In this document: one piece after another, positions 1 to 10,279 of the stretch
Layout: every line of letters begins with the position of its first letter
Position numbering within the stretch: the first letter of the stretch is position 1
From: Cordylochernes scorpioides
Taxonomy: Eukaryota; Arthropoda; Arachnida; Pseudoscorpiones; Chernetidae
DNA length: 64,000 nt
Assembly: GCA_030710605.1 (NCBI GenBank)
Contig: CP092881.1
Span: forward strand, 70,733,118-70,797,117
Direction of reading: 5' to 3'
The notes under the pieces: generated by a model
The model's input: only the letters and a program-made list of their open reading frames with translations
Told to the model about the DNA's origin: nothing
The model's database searches: none
Translations under genes and position numbers: made by a program

Positions 1-465
1 ATTGTCTGTATGCGCGTTTTGAATTCTTCATTAAAACGTTGCATATGAAAATTGTGACGTATGTGTTCACGGTTACATATAAATCTTTCTGAGAGTGTCT
101 TATGTCCCATTCATATATGTTAAATGCATTTAAATAGGTACAAATGTTGCCTAAATTAGAGGCCAAATAATAATTGGTGGGAAAATGAAGTCATATGGAT
201 AGTTATCAAACTACCGCAAAAACGCTATCTCTTTCAATGTTTGTTGTGTACATTTTATTGAGAATACAATTATACACATCGTTATACTTATTGGTAATAT
301 AAAACAATTTATTTAATAGCACATAGTGTTAGAGGTATTGATGCCATTCGCAACAACACTTCATATCATTCCTTTAGGAGACATCAAGGAGCAGCCCAAC
401 ACTGCTTCGTTTTTTATAGCACAAATCAACTACACGATTTGGTCAAAATACAAATGTATTCGGTC

Positions 466-780
466 CTACACCCTGACAACACCGTGTTGTTGGCATGCTA
501 CACACTGACCACCGTGTTTTTTTGCTTGCTACACCCTAATAAGATCGTGTTTTCGCTTTACTACACCCTGATAAGACCGTGTTGTCGGTCTTTTACACAC
601 TGACACCACCGTGTTGTGGCCTGCTACACCCTGACAAGATCGTGTTGTCGGTTTACTACACTCTGACAAGATCGTGTTGTCGGTTTACTACACCCTGACA
701 CCACCGTGTTGTTAACTTGCTACACACTGACACCACCGTGTTGTTGGCCTGCCACACACTGACCATTTACTTGCGGATTT
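466..780. repeat. 32-bp minisatellite abutting a splice acceptor
   Basis: About ten imperfect copies of a 31-33 bp unit of the form CTACACCCTGACAAGATCG followed by TGTTGTCGGTTTA, at roughly 466, 499, 531, 561, 593, 624, 657, 690, 721 and 752. Two unit subtypes alternate (ACAAGATCGTG and ACACCACCGTG). The last copy ends within about 20 bp of the 3' splice site at 783. Confidence 0.9.
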
Positions 781-783
781 CAG

Positions 784-854
784 CGCCCGGTGGGCCGCCT
801 ACCAACATCTCCGCCAGAGCGACGGGCCCTAACTCCATTAAAGTTTCTTGGAAC
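784..854 (+). CDS. Dscam-like gene, FN3 domain a, N-terminal half exon
   Basis: A 71-nt internal exon encodes the first beta strands of a fibronectin type III domain of a Dscam-family cell-surface adhesion receptor. After a split first codon it reads PGGPPTNIS...NSIKVSWN, with the PP of strand A and the invariant Trp of strand B. The acceptor AG is at 782-783 after a moderate pyrimidine tract and the donor GTAAGT starts at 855, so the exon enters in phase 1 and leaves in phase 0. TNIS is a possible N-glycosylation site. Its other half is 21.8 kb away at 22662, with compatible phase. Sequence upstream of 430 shows no further exon, so the 5' end of the gene lies outside. The domain identity is clear; assignment to a particular Dscam paralogue is not. 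Confidence 0.85.
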
Positions 855-1360
855 GTAAGTTTATAACTGCTCATTCACATCTATAAAGTATATTAAATTC
901 CAACTTCAGCCTATCACACAATATCCCGTAAAATTAATTTCTATAGAATCAATTCCCACATTTCGCGCAAAGGAAACACCTTTTGTTAAAATAGCGTAAT
1001 GTAATTTCAGGTTGGTGCACAGCTCACAAAGTCCTATCATTCAATTTAGCATAATACCTGCTCTTGTCAAAATCACACCATGGGCTCACAAGGCAACGAG
1101 ATAAGGAGCGTCAAACTACCCGAATTTGGCAGAATATTTCTTATTTGGCGTAGTAGCAGAGCTACTTCAGGACCTTCCATAGAAAATGGAACATCTTAGA
1201 TCGAACGGGGTCTATTGCTTAATATACCGTCGATCAGAACGTTCGTCTTTTTCAAAAGCTTCTAAAATAGAAAGAAATTCATCTATTTATATAAAGAGTA
1301 TATATTTGTAATAGATATTCTACAGCACAAAATAGTTTGTATCAAGATATATTTAGGATT
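855..1360. other. Intron, no feature seen
   Basis: Donor GTAAGT then unremarkable AT-rich sequence. 1-465 likewise shows nothing but AT-rich sequence. Confidence 0.7.
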
Positions 1361-1887
1361 TTATTCTAGTTTTGACTGTTTTCCATTTTGTGAGGAAAAT
1401 TGTATTGATTTTTCTAAAGTGTACATTAGGTTTGATTGAATGGTGCATATATTTCTTGTATGTCTGTTTAAACTGGTATCGTCCTCTGCTGAACCCCAGC
1501 TCTCCAAGAGTCTGGTATGCTTGTATTTGATGTTTTCGTGAACTATTTCTTTTTTTTTTTTTGAGTTTGGAATTTGATTTTGTGTGATAGCATGTTCTAC
1601 TAGAAGTGATTTTTTGGCTATGGTTTTTAAAGGCTGAGTGGTTTGATGCGTTCTTCTAATGTTTTTCTGGTCTCTCCGATATAAGTGGCACTGTAGAATA
1701 TGCATGGAATCTTATAGATTACAGTTGTTTTCTGTTTTAGTATATAGGTCTATTTGGTAATGGGGTAACGAATTATATTTTTTAAATTCTTATTAGACCA
1801 GTATCTTGTTGAAATGTGATTCCATTTTAGTATCCTGGTGAGTCTTTCGGCTCCATAGCTGTATGGTGTAATGTAGAAATTCTTTGG
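1361..1887 (-). pseudogene. Penelope-like retroelement (PLE) C-terminal fragment with GIY-YIG endonuclease
   Basis: Read on the minus strand from 1887, one frame gives the PLE linker (FYITPYSYGAERLTRILK, then LKNIIRYPITK), one in-frame stop, then VIYKIPCIFYSATYIGET, which has the Tyr-Lys-Ile-Pro-Cys and YIG elements of a PLE GIY-YIG nuclease. After LEERIK the frame is lost; the following part (LLVEHAITQ, YKHTRLLESWG) continues in another frame to a stop at 1361. PLEs move by target-primed reverse transcription using an RT fused to this nuclease. No RT domain was found here, so this is a 5'-truncated copy with at least one stop and one frameshift. A poly-A/T run near 1551 may mark further damage. 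Recognition rests on motif memory, not a search. Confidence 0.8.
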
Positions 1888-3392
1888 AGAATGGTGTCTG
1901 CTTGTTTTTTTTTTTTTTTTTACTTTTTTTTATGGCGAAATATTATGTCTTTAAAGTTGTTTTCTGATGAACTTGTCAGGGTAATTATTCTCACGTAGAT
2001 CGGTTATTATTCTGTTTTTTTATTATTATTATTCAAGATAACTACGGTTTGACAATTGGGTAAATTATCGTTGTAATAGACCCTCTGATATCTGTATGAT
2101 TAGGTATGATACCGTGCGTTCCCGTACCGAATCTATCCGGTATACAGTCCCAAACACAAGGAGTCACCGTGTAATACAGCGCTATGTGTTTTGATGGTAA
2201 CTGGCAGCGACATAAATTCCAACAACGATTTAAAATAAATTCCGTCCGTTTATAGAAATCATCAGTCCTCTCTCCACCAATCACCAGGAAGACAAGATCT
2301 CACGGCCCACTAACGTCCCCTATGTAAATATGCTCTCCTCTTGTTTTATGCATTCCTCTTTGTTAACGGCGGGAGATCTCTAATGGCCGCTGCGCTCCGA
2401 ACACAATTCAGGGCCTCGATTTATGGGGCCTTCAATCGAATTTGAACAGCGCTCGATGGTTGTCCCAGTGTAACGGCCGTTGGATCTAAGTACGGAGCTG
2501 CACGCAACAACTCCATCATGTGGCAAGGATTGTCCGGAATATATGCAACTTATGAGAAATTGGAAAATATTCGTGTAATCTCTTTAGTGGTTTGAGTGTC
2601 TACATAATTCATCGTTTTTGTTATTGCTCCATAACGTGGAAAAATGCCCCATAAATATAGAAAACAAAACCATGTTCGCCAAATGCACTGTTTTAGAGTT
2701 CATGAGAGGTAGTTTTGTAATTGCATGGTGATTATAGATTAAAGGTGTGAGAACACATTAAATTCAAATCATACAACAATAAAATATTTATTTTTGATCA
2801 ATAATTTCGTATTTTCTATTTTTTTAAAATAATTTTAAACCTAGTTGAAGATAGAAAAGATACATTTTCATCTTGTATAGATTGACTATATATGTATATA
2901 TGGAAATTTTGACGGAAAAGGCGACCTTGGTCTATATATATATTCCGAACACACATATCTGCCCGAATAATATAAGAAAGTATAGGAATTTCCTCCTTTG
3001 TAATCCTTTTTTCAGAATCATTCTCTTCAGAACACCATCGTGTCCAACATTGCATTCTACATTTGCGATTATAGGACGTAATTATTGAACTAAAATGGCT
3101 TTAACATAGTGACAATGACAGCGTTATAAACAGAAGGATATCTTTCTACTTCAGCCATATCCCACCATAATATACTACATATATTCAACTCAGATAATAT
3201 TCCATAGAGATTCTTCCCAACCCTCTACTCTTAGAGAAATAGTTTTATTTGCGTCTATAATATATATATGTTGTGAAAAGAAAATGTCGAGTCGAAATGG
3301 TCGTAGTAGACTCCTCATTCAACTTGCAGTCTTGGGCCAAGAGTAGAAGCGCATTAGCCTGAAGACAAAAGAAATCCATATGCGTAGAATAT
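1888..3392. other. Intron with a GC-richer patch
   Basis: 2090-2520 is less AT-rich (AACGGCGGGAGATC, GTAACGGCCGTTGG) and not matched elsewhere in the window. The rest is AT-rich. Small ORFs at 2042-2284 and 2816-3088 are not recognisable. Confidence 0.5.
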
Positions 3393-3572
3393 TGTAGCAA
3401 AGTTATTTATTATTTTATTAACAGAGTATCATTTTTTTATGTTTAGATTTTTTTTACTCTGTAAACTCCCTCGTTGCTTATCTTTTGTTTATCATTCATA
3501 GTTTGTTCTTGCCTGAAATAAATTGCTGTCTCATCCGGAATTTGGTCTTCCCTAATTTTCCACGTGGCAATA
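3393..3572 (+). mobile_element. About 180-bp MITE-like element (CACGTGGCAATAT family), copy 1
   Basis: Runs from AATATTGTAGCAAAG to TTCCACGTGGCAATAT and shares its whole length with inverted or direct copies at 5302-5480, 7798-7975, 8814-9010 and 40503-41060. The short inverted ends (ATATTG / CAATAT) and lack of coding capacity suggest a non-autonomous element. Confidence 0.65.
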
Positions 3573-4484
3573 TGATTATCTCGGTTTAGAGGGGACAGCA
3601 CCCGGGAAGGTGAGGTAGACTAAGGGGAGTCCTGGGACTGCTGGTCAATCAGGCAGCATGGTAACCTGGCACCTGGGTACCCTGTCTGTCTGTACAGCCG
3701 CTGCTGTAGGCTCAGAAGCAATCCAGCTTATATACTGATGGTGACGTCATTAGACTTTGTTTTCCAATCAAGAACCGGTAAGGCCGATATGTCCACATCC
3801 TCTCCGAGTTACTTGGACAATGTTAACGACCTGTTATTCGATCTTTCTGGAAGCCGCACCCTACCTTTTCCGGTGGTACATTTTATTGGCGCCATTTTTA
3901 AATTACATCAGGCTTGGTTTGAGTCAAAAGGCGATTCATCAGACTTGGTGTTTCTATGTTAAACATATACAATACGACATATATTTACACCTAAAAATCA
4001 CATCTTTCTTTTTATATATATATCTCGCATTTGCGAATACTTCGGCCAGATGAAGCATAACCACGTCATAAAATTGGGATTTTAAGTAATAATAAAAAGA
4101 AACTCTCCAAATCGTTCATTAGTATTTTTAATTGACCCTAAACTACGAATCCCTATGTCTTCTATTTACTCCAACCACAGCGGCGGTGGTCTTCCTTGTT
4201 AATAAAATCTAGTAGCCGCCCAGCAACTCATAACGAGCAAAGCAAGTGACCAATCAATCAATCAATAGCTAGCCAATGACAGCTCGGAGAATTAATTTAT
4301 TTCCCATCTCTTCTTAATAACTCTCTTCTTTCTTATTAAGTAAATTGGAGCAAAGAAAGCATCCACAGGTGTTCTAGCATCCTAGGAGAGTTACGTACTT
4401 GGCGGTCGATTAATTCTGGATGTGTCACCAGAACTAGCGCCGTTAAAGAATCACTTTTTTTTTTTTTTTATGCCTATATATATA

Positions 4485-5120
4485 TATTTTTTGACAATTA
4501 AACAACTTTATTGACATCTCGTCAATCTTAACACTCAAAGGGAGTTATAAGGTAATAATAATGGTAGGAATGAAGAGAGATATTTACAATCGACGTAGCC
4601 CTCTCCGAAGGCACGTCCGGATCAGGAGCTTATAGCCGCCTTGAATCTAGACAGATCCCTGCCATTTGGGGAGTTCATGTTCAGAACATGTTTGATGATA
4701 ATGTCGAAGAATTTGTCGAGAAGAATCTTGTCTTCAGGCGTGAGTAGCCCGAGGAGGTGTTCCGTTTCTTCTTCGTAATAGACCGTGAGTATGATATCCA
4801 TCCTGACCACATTGATGTCTATTATAGAAGGAATATTTCATTTTGAAAAGCAATTTTCTTCAATAGCCTTTTCTTCTCAATTCGTAGAGGGTTTCATTCC
4901 CCCAGATGTCGATACAGCTGAATCTCTCCTCCGAACAATTGTAAAACAAACAGGTCTCTAGTTTCAAAATCACAAACCTCACTGCAAACTAACACTAAAT
5001 CTTGTAAGGTACATCAATGTTGTTGAAAACCAGTTATGTAAATATGTTATTTAGTGATATAGAAAACAATCATGTAAATTTATTCTAAGTTTAATCAATA
5101 TATGTAAATAAAATTTAAAA
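4485..5120 (-). mobile_element. Probable retroelement 3' remnant with small ORF
   Basis: On the minus strand a 62-codon ORF (4622-4810) is followed by a tail with the motif TTGACGAGATGTCAATAAAG and AATAAA. Related tails occur at 23900, 54796 and 57960. The ORF (LGLLTPEDKILLDKFFDI) was not recognised. I infer a decayed LINE-type 3' end; this is weak. Confidence 0.35.
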
Positions 5121-5301
5121 AAAAGGTTTATCCTGACCACGAGCATTTTTCACCTATATGTAAATATGTATTACTATAAATAGTGTACTTATTCAAATTC
5201 AAAGTGTGTGTGAGAGCCAGTTAGTGTTGAGTCGTCTTTGGTGTTAGATCGGGTTTTAGTTAGCCTACCCCTTTAGGAGTAGAAGGACTTTCCCTCAATA
5301 T

Positions 5302-5480
5302 TGCCACGTGGAAAATTAGGGAAGACCAACTTCGGGATGAGACAGCAATTTATTTCAGGCAAGAACAAACTATGAATGATTTTTAAAAAAAGATGAAAAA
5401 AGAGGAAAGTTTACAAAGATTAGCAATAATATAAACATAAAAAATGATATTCTGCTAAAAATATGATGATACTTTGTAAC
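5302..5480 (-). mobile_element. CACGTGGCAATAT-family MITE, copy 2
   Basis: Inverted relative to copy 1, beginning AATATTGCCACGTGGAAAAT and ending near TACTTTGTAACAATAT. Internal sequence (GACAGCAATTTATTTCAGGC) matches the reverse complement of 3500-3560. Confidence 0.65.
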
Positions 5481-6114
5481 AATATGAAGAAAGGTCGTAG
5501 AACTTCTCCCGGTACCAAAAGAAGGTATGGTTCAGGACGTCTAATCGAAGCAGAAGCCTGGGCGTAGATACGCTTTTACGCGTCAGATGACAATTATAAA
5601 GAGGGGGGATGGTATTGGCCTAATACACAGAGCCCATTCTACTTAAATAGTTATCTTATTTTTGTCTGGGGGCTTGCGAGGCGAGCTGAGAACAACTTCA
5701 TTAATTAGCAATCTACTTTTTAAACAGCTAATGAATACTACTTACTTTATATTATAGCTATAATTGTTAAGGTATTAACTCTAATCTTAGAGATTAAAAC
5801 TGGAGAATTAATTGTTCTGTTAATTAATTGTTTAGATGCTCCATAATTACATATAGTTAAACATTATATTCAAATATACCTATATATAGAAATTTCTCTA
5901 CTCTCGTCAAAGTTATAAGCGTCATTTTGACGGAAGATCTTTCGTTTCATAAAGATGGATTTCTTCTCTTTTTCGCAAAAAAAAACTTCCATATATTTAT
6001 AAAAGTTGCTTCCCTCGCTAAAACTAAGCGGCATCTATTGACCGTCGCCGCAAACTAGCAGACCCAGGTCGGTAACAAAGCCACAACACCAGCTTTGGCA
6101 AACTGAGAAACGTC

Positions 6115-6160
6115 CACCTAGAGACCATGGTTCCGGGATAATGGCCCTCATCAGTCTAGG
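6115..6160 (-). ncRNA. Hammerhead ribozyme motif, family 1 copy A
   Basis: On the minus strand: stem I 5' strand CCTAGA, core CTGATGA (complement of 6148-6154), stem II GGGCC-ATTA, then GGAA where GAAA is expected, the self-complementary stem III ACCATGGT region, GTC, and stem I 3' strand TCTAGG. Stem I is a perfect 6 bp. The G-for-A change in the second core box probably inactivates this copy. Confidence 0.65.
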
Positions 6161-6346
6161 GCGGAGTTTATTCCATGAGATCCACACGGGATCTAATGGA
6201 ATCTTGACAATCTGCCAAAGAGGTGTATAGCTAATAGAGTGACTAGACCAAATCTATGGGGAAAATATGGATCGAAACATTGCTGGGAGGAAATTAATCC
6301 ATAAATATTAAGGTCTCTCTCCCGACATCTAATGAAATAAAGTCCG

Positions 6347-6392
6347 CCCTAAACTGACGAGGGCCATTAGCCCGAAACCATATCTCATGGTG
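6347..6392 (+). ncRNA. Hammerhead ribozyme motif, family 1 copy B
   Basis: Core CTGACGA at 6354-6360, stem II GGGC-CATTA-GCCC, GAAA at 6374-6377. The stem III / cleavage segment has drifted (CCATATC instead of CCATGGTC) and stem I pairs poorly, so likely degenerate. Confidence 0.55.
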
Positions 6393-6559
6393 GACACTTC
6401 TCACTTTGCCAAAGCTGGTGTCGTTGCTTTGTCACCGACGTGGGCCCGCTAATTTGCGGAAACGGTCAATAGATGGCATTTTAGCATCCGTTTTTCCTAG
6501 ATAGGTAAAACCTTCACTTTTTGGATCAATTTACCTCCCGGAATATGATATTAATTAAT

Positions 6560-7080
6560 CTTTAATTAAAAAGGCATATATTGGATAAAAATATCATTTA
6601 TTTTACCAATATTTCAGTTGACTGAACGCCAACCTTTATCAAGGTGTTATAACATTTTAATGTGTGTCAACAACAAACTTACAACAACAAAGAGTTTGTT
6701 GTTGAGACTCATTAATCCGTCCGTGGTAAGCTTTTCTTGATTAATCAAGAATGAGTATTTGGCCAATTCTGGAATAATAAAAAATCTATGAGAATAGTTT
6801 ATATTTATTCCGATAGATGGCGCAAGCAATCACCAACTTTCAGTTACACGATAAGGAGATGCCTTTTTCATAATTTATGCACCTTATCCGAGTACAATAT
6901 CACATTTGTACTATTTTTTCACATTAATATGTTATAACACCTTGATAAAGGTTGGCGTTCAGTCAACTGAAATATTAGTCAAATAAATGATATTTTGATC
7001 CAATATATGCCTTTTTAATTAAAGATTTATTTATAGATTGCCCTTATTTTCAAAACAAAAAATATTAATAGGCATATTTT
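6560..7080. mobile_element. Fold-back element, GGCATATATTGGATC family
   Basis: Inverted arms 6560-6660 and 6925-7030 share AAAGGCATATATTGGATC, AATATTTCAGTTGACTGAAC and CCAACCTTTATCAAGGTG. Other members: 7290-7535, 19790-19870, 33745-33850, 40680-41024, 43440-43745, 54890-55075. The arm contains a hairpin (GGTTGGC...GCCAACC) followed by GAAA that resembles a decayed hammerhead core. Confidence 0.7.
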
Positions 7081-7289
7081 GAATCAAAAATAAAAGATTT
7101 TATCTATTGCAGAATCAAATATTTCGCTAGACTATACACCTATCTTCGTCAGGGTTTTTCTGTTATTTTAAATGTTTTGGTTAACCACGCGATATCTTCA
7201 CGCGACGATATATAAATTATTTACAAAATGCCCTCTGTGGCTAAAATTTCAAATTTATACACAATTTTATATTATACAACTATATATTA

Positions 7290-7535
7290 GATAATAAAAA
7301 GGCATATATTGGATTTAATAATTGATTTATTTTGCCAATATTTCGGTTGGCTGAACGCCAAACCTTTATCAAGGCATTACATTTTTTTGGAAAAAAAAAA
7401 CATTTTATGATACAAAAATGTAATGCCTTGATAAAGGTTTGGCGTTCAGCCAACCGAAATATTGGCAAAATAAATATTTTATTAAATCCAATATATGCCT
7501 TTTTATTATCTAATGAATTAAATATGGATTGCTCT
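7290..7535. mobile_element. Near-perfect fold-back element, GGCATATATTGGATT subfamily
   Basis: Arms 7290-7390 and 7418-7520 are almost exact inverted copies around an A/T-rich spacer at 7383-7420. Two opposed short ORFs here are by-products of the symmetry, not genes. Confidence 0.75.
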
Positions 7536-7797
7536 ATTTTCAAAACAACTATACATTATATTATAATAAGAATGTTAAGTAGATTTTAACTGTAAATATA
7601 ACGGAGAGATGTCAATTTTTCTATTTATACTGTTGTTATCATTTGTTGATATCATTTATCTCCAGCTTTCTGGAAATAGTCTTGAGTGTTTATCCTAGAT
7701 ATTGTGGTATATAATTTCTGATTTTTCAAAATTTGGCATATGGTCCTGTTTTAGTGCGTGATCTACCAAAAGTGATAATGGACTATGGTTTATATAT

Positions 7798-7975
7798 ATT
7801 GTAGCAAGGTATTTATTATTTTATTAACAGAGTATCATTTTTATGTTTATATTTTACTACTCTGTAAACTTCCCTTATTGCTTATCTTTTTTTATTATTT
7901 ATAGTTTGTTCTTGTCTTAAATAAATTACAGTGTCATCCTGAAGTTTGTCTTCCCTAATTTTCCACATGGCGATA
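7798..7975 (+). mobile_element. CACGTGGCAATAT-family MITE, copy 3
   Basis: Same orientation as copy 1: starts TATTGTAGCAAGGTATTTAT and ends TTCCACATGGCGATATTGTA. Confidence 0.65.
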
Positions 7976-8595
7976 TTGTATTATAAGTAATGGAATTTGG
8001 CTTAGTAAAGCAGTTCCTAATCGGTTGAGGCTTTGATTATCCTAATGGGCAGTCGTGGAATTTTAGAAAAAGAGAAAATTAAGGATTAGAAAATTTATAA
8101 ATTTAGAAAATCTGCGCCACATCTAGATTTCTCTTAGATTGTATCATATAGTTTATATAGAAAATATTGGAAATATTTAGCAAAGAAAATAAAATTACAA
8201 AAATAATTACAACATATATACTTGTATATTCTCTTCTTTTTTTCTTCTCCATGTCTATATTTGAGATGACATTGTCATGAAAGGTTGGCTTTATGTCGAA
8301 TGTTGATTGTGTGTGTGCTGTGATCCATACCTTGATTATGAATAAATAACACTCAGAACGGGGATACAGTCACCAATATAGAACCTTTAAAACATATAGA
8401 ATCATACTATAGAACCTTTAAGTTCGATTCTTTTTCTATAAATCAATATCCTCTCTCCCGGAAAAATATCCTTCAATTATATTGTCGCGAAGAAAAAATA
8501 GACGGGAGGAGAGGTAAACCGAACTTTATTCTCTCTAACTGTCTGTCTTAAAATCTACGCACATTTATATAGCTATATGACATCATTAAAAACTT

Positions 8596-8775
8596 ATGTA
8601 ATTTATAATACAATATAATGCAGCTTATGGTTGTAAACGACATTAGAAAATTATCCCGCATGTGTTTCTTTTGAACGAAAAATCGAAATTTATTTCAAGG
8701 AGAAATAACGATTATTTCTAACCCTAGTGATGAAGTATGAAATGATGAATTGTGAAGAGTAATGATACTTATGTA
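8596..8775. mobile_element. CCGCATGTGTTTCTTTTGAAC family, single arm
   Basis: One arm of the fold-back family seen whole at 30808-31135, 50195-50628 and 54388-54712: CAATATAATGC, CCCGCATGTGTTTC, AACGATTATTTCTAACC, GATGAAGTATGAAA, GAAGAGTAATGAT. Confidence 0.65.
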
Positions 8776-8813
8776 AATCAATACAATCTGAAAATTATGC
8801 AAATTAACCACCC

Positions 8814-9010
8814 TACAATATCGTCACGTAGAAAATTAGGAAAGACAAACTCCAGAATGACACAGCAATTTATTTAGTGCAAACACAAATCAACATTTAT
8901 AAGATATAAGATAAGCAATGGTGGAATTCTCCAGAGTAACAAAATATAAATAATATAAATACTAAAATTAATAATCTATAGATTTAAATATAATGAAATA
9001 CTTTGCTACA
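8814..9010 (-). mobile_element. CACGTGGCAATAT-family MITE, copy 4
   Basis: Starts CAATATCGTCACGTAGAAAA and ends GAAATACTTTGCTACATTAT. More diverged than copies 1-3. Confidence 0.6.
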
Positions 9011-10029
9011 TTATAATAGAATCTCATATAGATAAAAACATGTTTTCCACTCACTAAAATACATAATTAAATATAAATAACCAAATTTTATTTAAAATAT
9101 ATTCATTACTTAATAGTTTTTAACCATACGAGACGTCACTCTATCCTATCAATTGATTTAAATAATTAGAAACAAAAGTTTCCAAAGAAAGAAAGCAATA
9201 AAAACAAATCGAGGATAATTAAAGGTTCCTTGTATTGGAATATACGACAAAAATTCCGTACAAGGAAAGCACACCGCTAGATGAGCTCAATCTATAACGG
9301 ATGGAAGAAAGGTTTAGCAATTAAGAAAAACATATTTGTGTTTTTCAGTTAAAAAAAAAATCCGATTATCGATTAATAATTAATCAACGATTATTTTTAA
9401 ATAATTAAATTTAAAATTCTCCCGTTTTAAATAATTTAAGAACGTTTTTTTATTGAGATGCTTTCTTATTTTCCAGTCTAATAGAAGAGATGGGAAATTG
9501 AATTTGGAGCATCTTTAACGTTTTAAAAGAGAAAATTCAATTTGTGGAAGATAGCAAGAAATAAAGTGTTTTTAAAATGGGTTCCTAAATTATAAAATAA
9601 TTTATTGTTGCATTTTTCATTGTCTTGGGTGTAGGTGTTTCCTACATTTTATCACTTTTTTAATTTAGGAGATGACTTTGCCCCCCATGAATGTAAGTTC
9701 TGGTATGTTATCAAAAGACAAATACCGGTACATTCAATCGTTCAATACTTTCCTCCATTTCTCTATGTGTGTAAAATTGGAAAAGGTGAGATAAATAGAG
9801 AGACTTTAAATAGCCAAAATTGACCCTTTAGACATTTATTATGTCCTCTCTTCTTATCTGTTTCTCAGTCTGTCATTACAGACCGGCCGTTGGTAAAGAC
9901 AAGGCGTATATGTATATATGGATTGTAGAGAAGATAGATGAAATGATAAATTGCTCAAATTCTTGATTAATAAAACGTTTAAAAATCATTGCGATGTTTT
10001 ATTTACATAATTCTTCCCTTTGTGGATCG
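9011..10029. other. AT-rich intron, no gene
   Basis: Homopolymer-rich sequence with no repeat copy or exon I could identify. 3573-4484 and 7976-8595 are similar; 3590-3800 is GC-richer and unassigned. Confidence 0.6.
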
Positions 10030-10279
10030 TCCAATGTAGATATTTCCACTGTGGAAAAAGGTGATAGAGATGTGGAAATTTCTAGCTCGGTTCAAATTGA
10101 TATGGATATAGACATCTCAAGTGTGGTACAAAGTGAATTCACATGTGGTACAAAGTGATATGAATGTAGACATTTCAAGTGTGGTACAAAGTGCTATCAA
10201 TGTATCAATAATGGTTCAGTTATATTTTAATGTAGCCAATTACAGTACTTGGTTAAAATATATGTTTATCTCGCCAATC

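Larger units (their letters stand above)
5890..6510. mobile_element. Fold-back element with two opposed hammerhead-bearing arms
   Basis: Two inverted arms, 6040-6190 and 6330-6480, share the motifs CTATTGACCG, ACCAGCTTTGGCAAA, GAGACCATGG and TAGGGCGG. Single-arm or partial copies are at 30300-30620 and 36755-37030, with a remnant at 26000-26110. No ORF. Each arm carries a hammerhead-type core (separate entries). Confidence 0.7.

Noticed and set aside
7280-7589. Two opposed ORFs of 85-87 codons with near-identical protein
   Set aside because: Caused by the inverted arms of a fold-back element.
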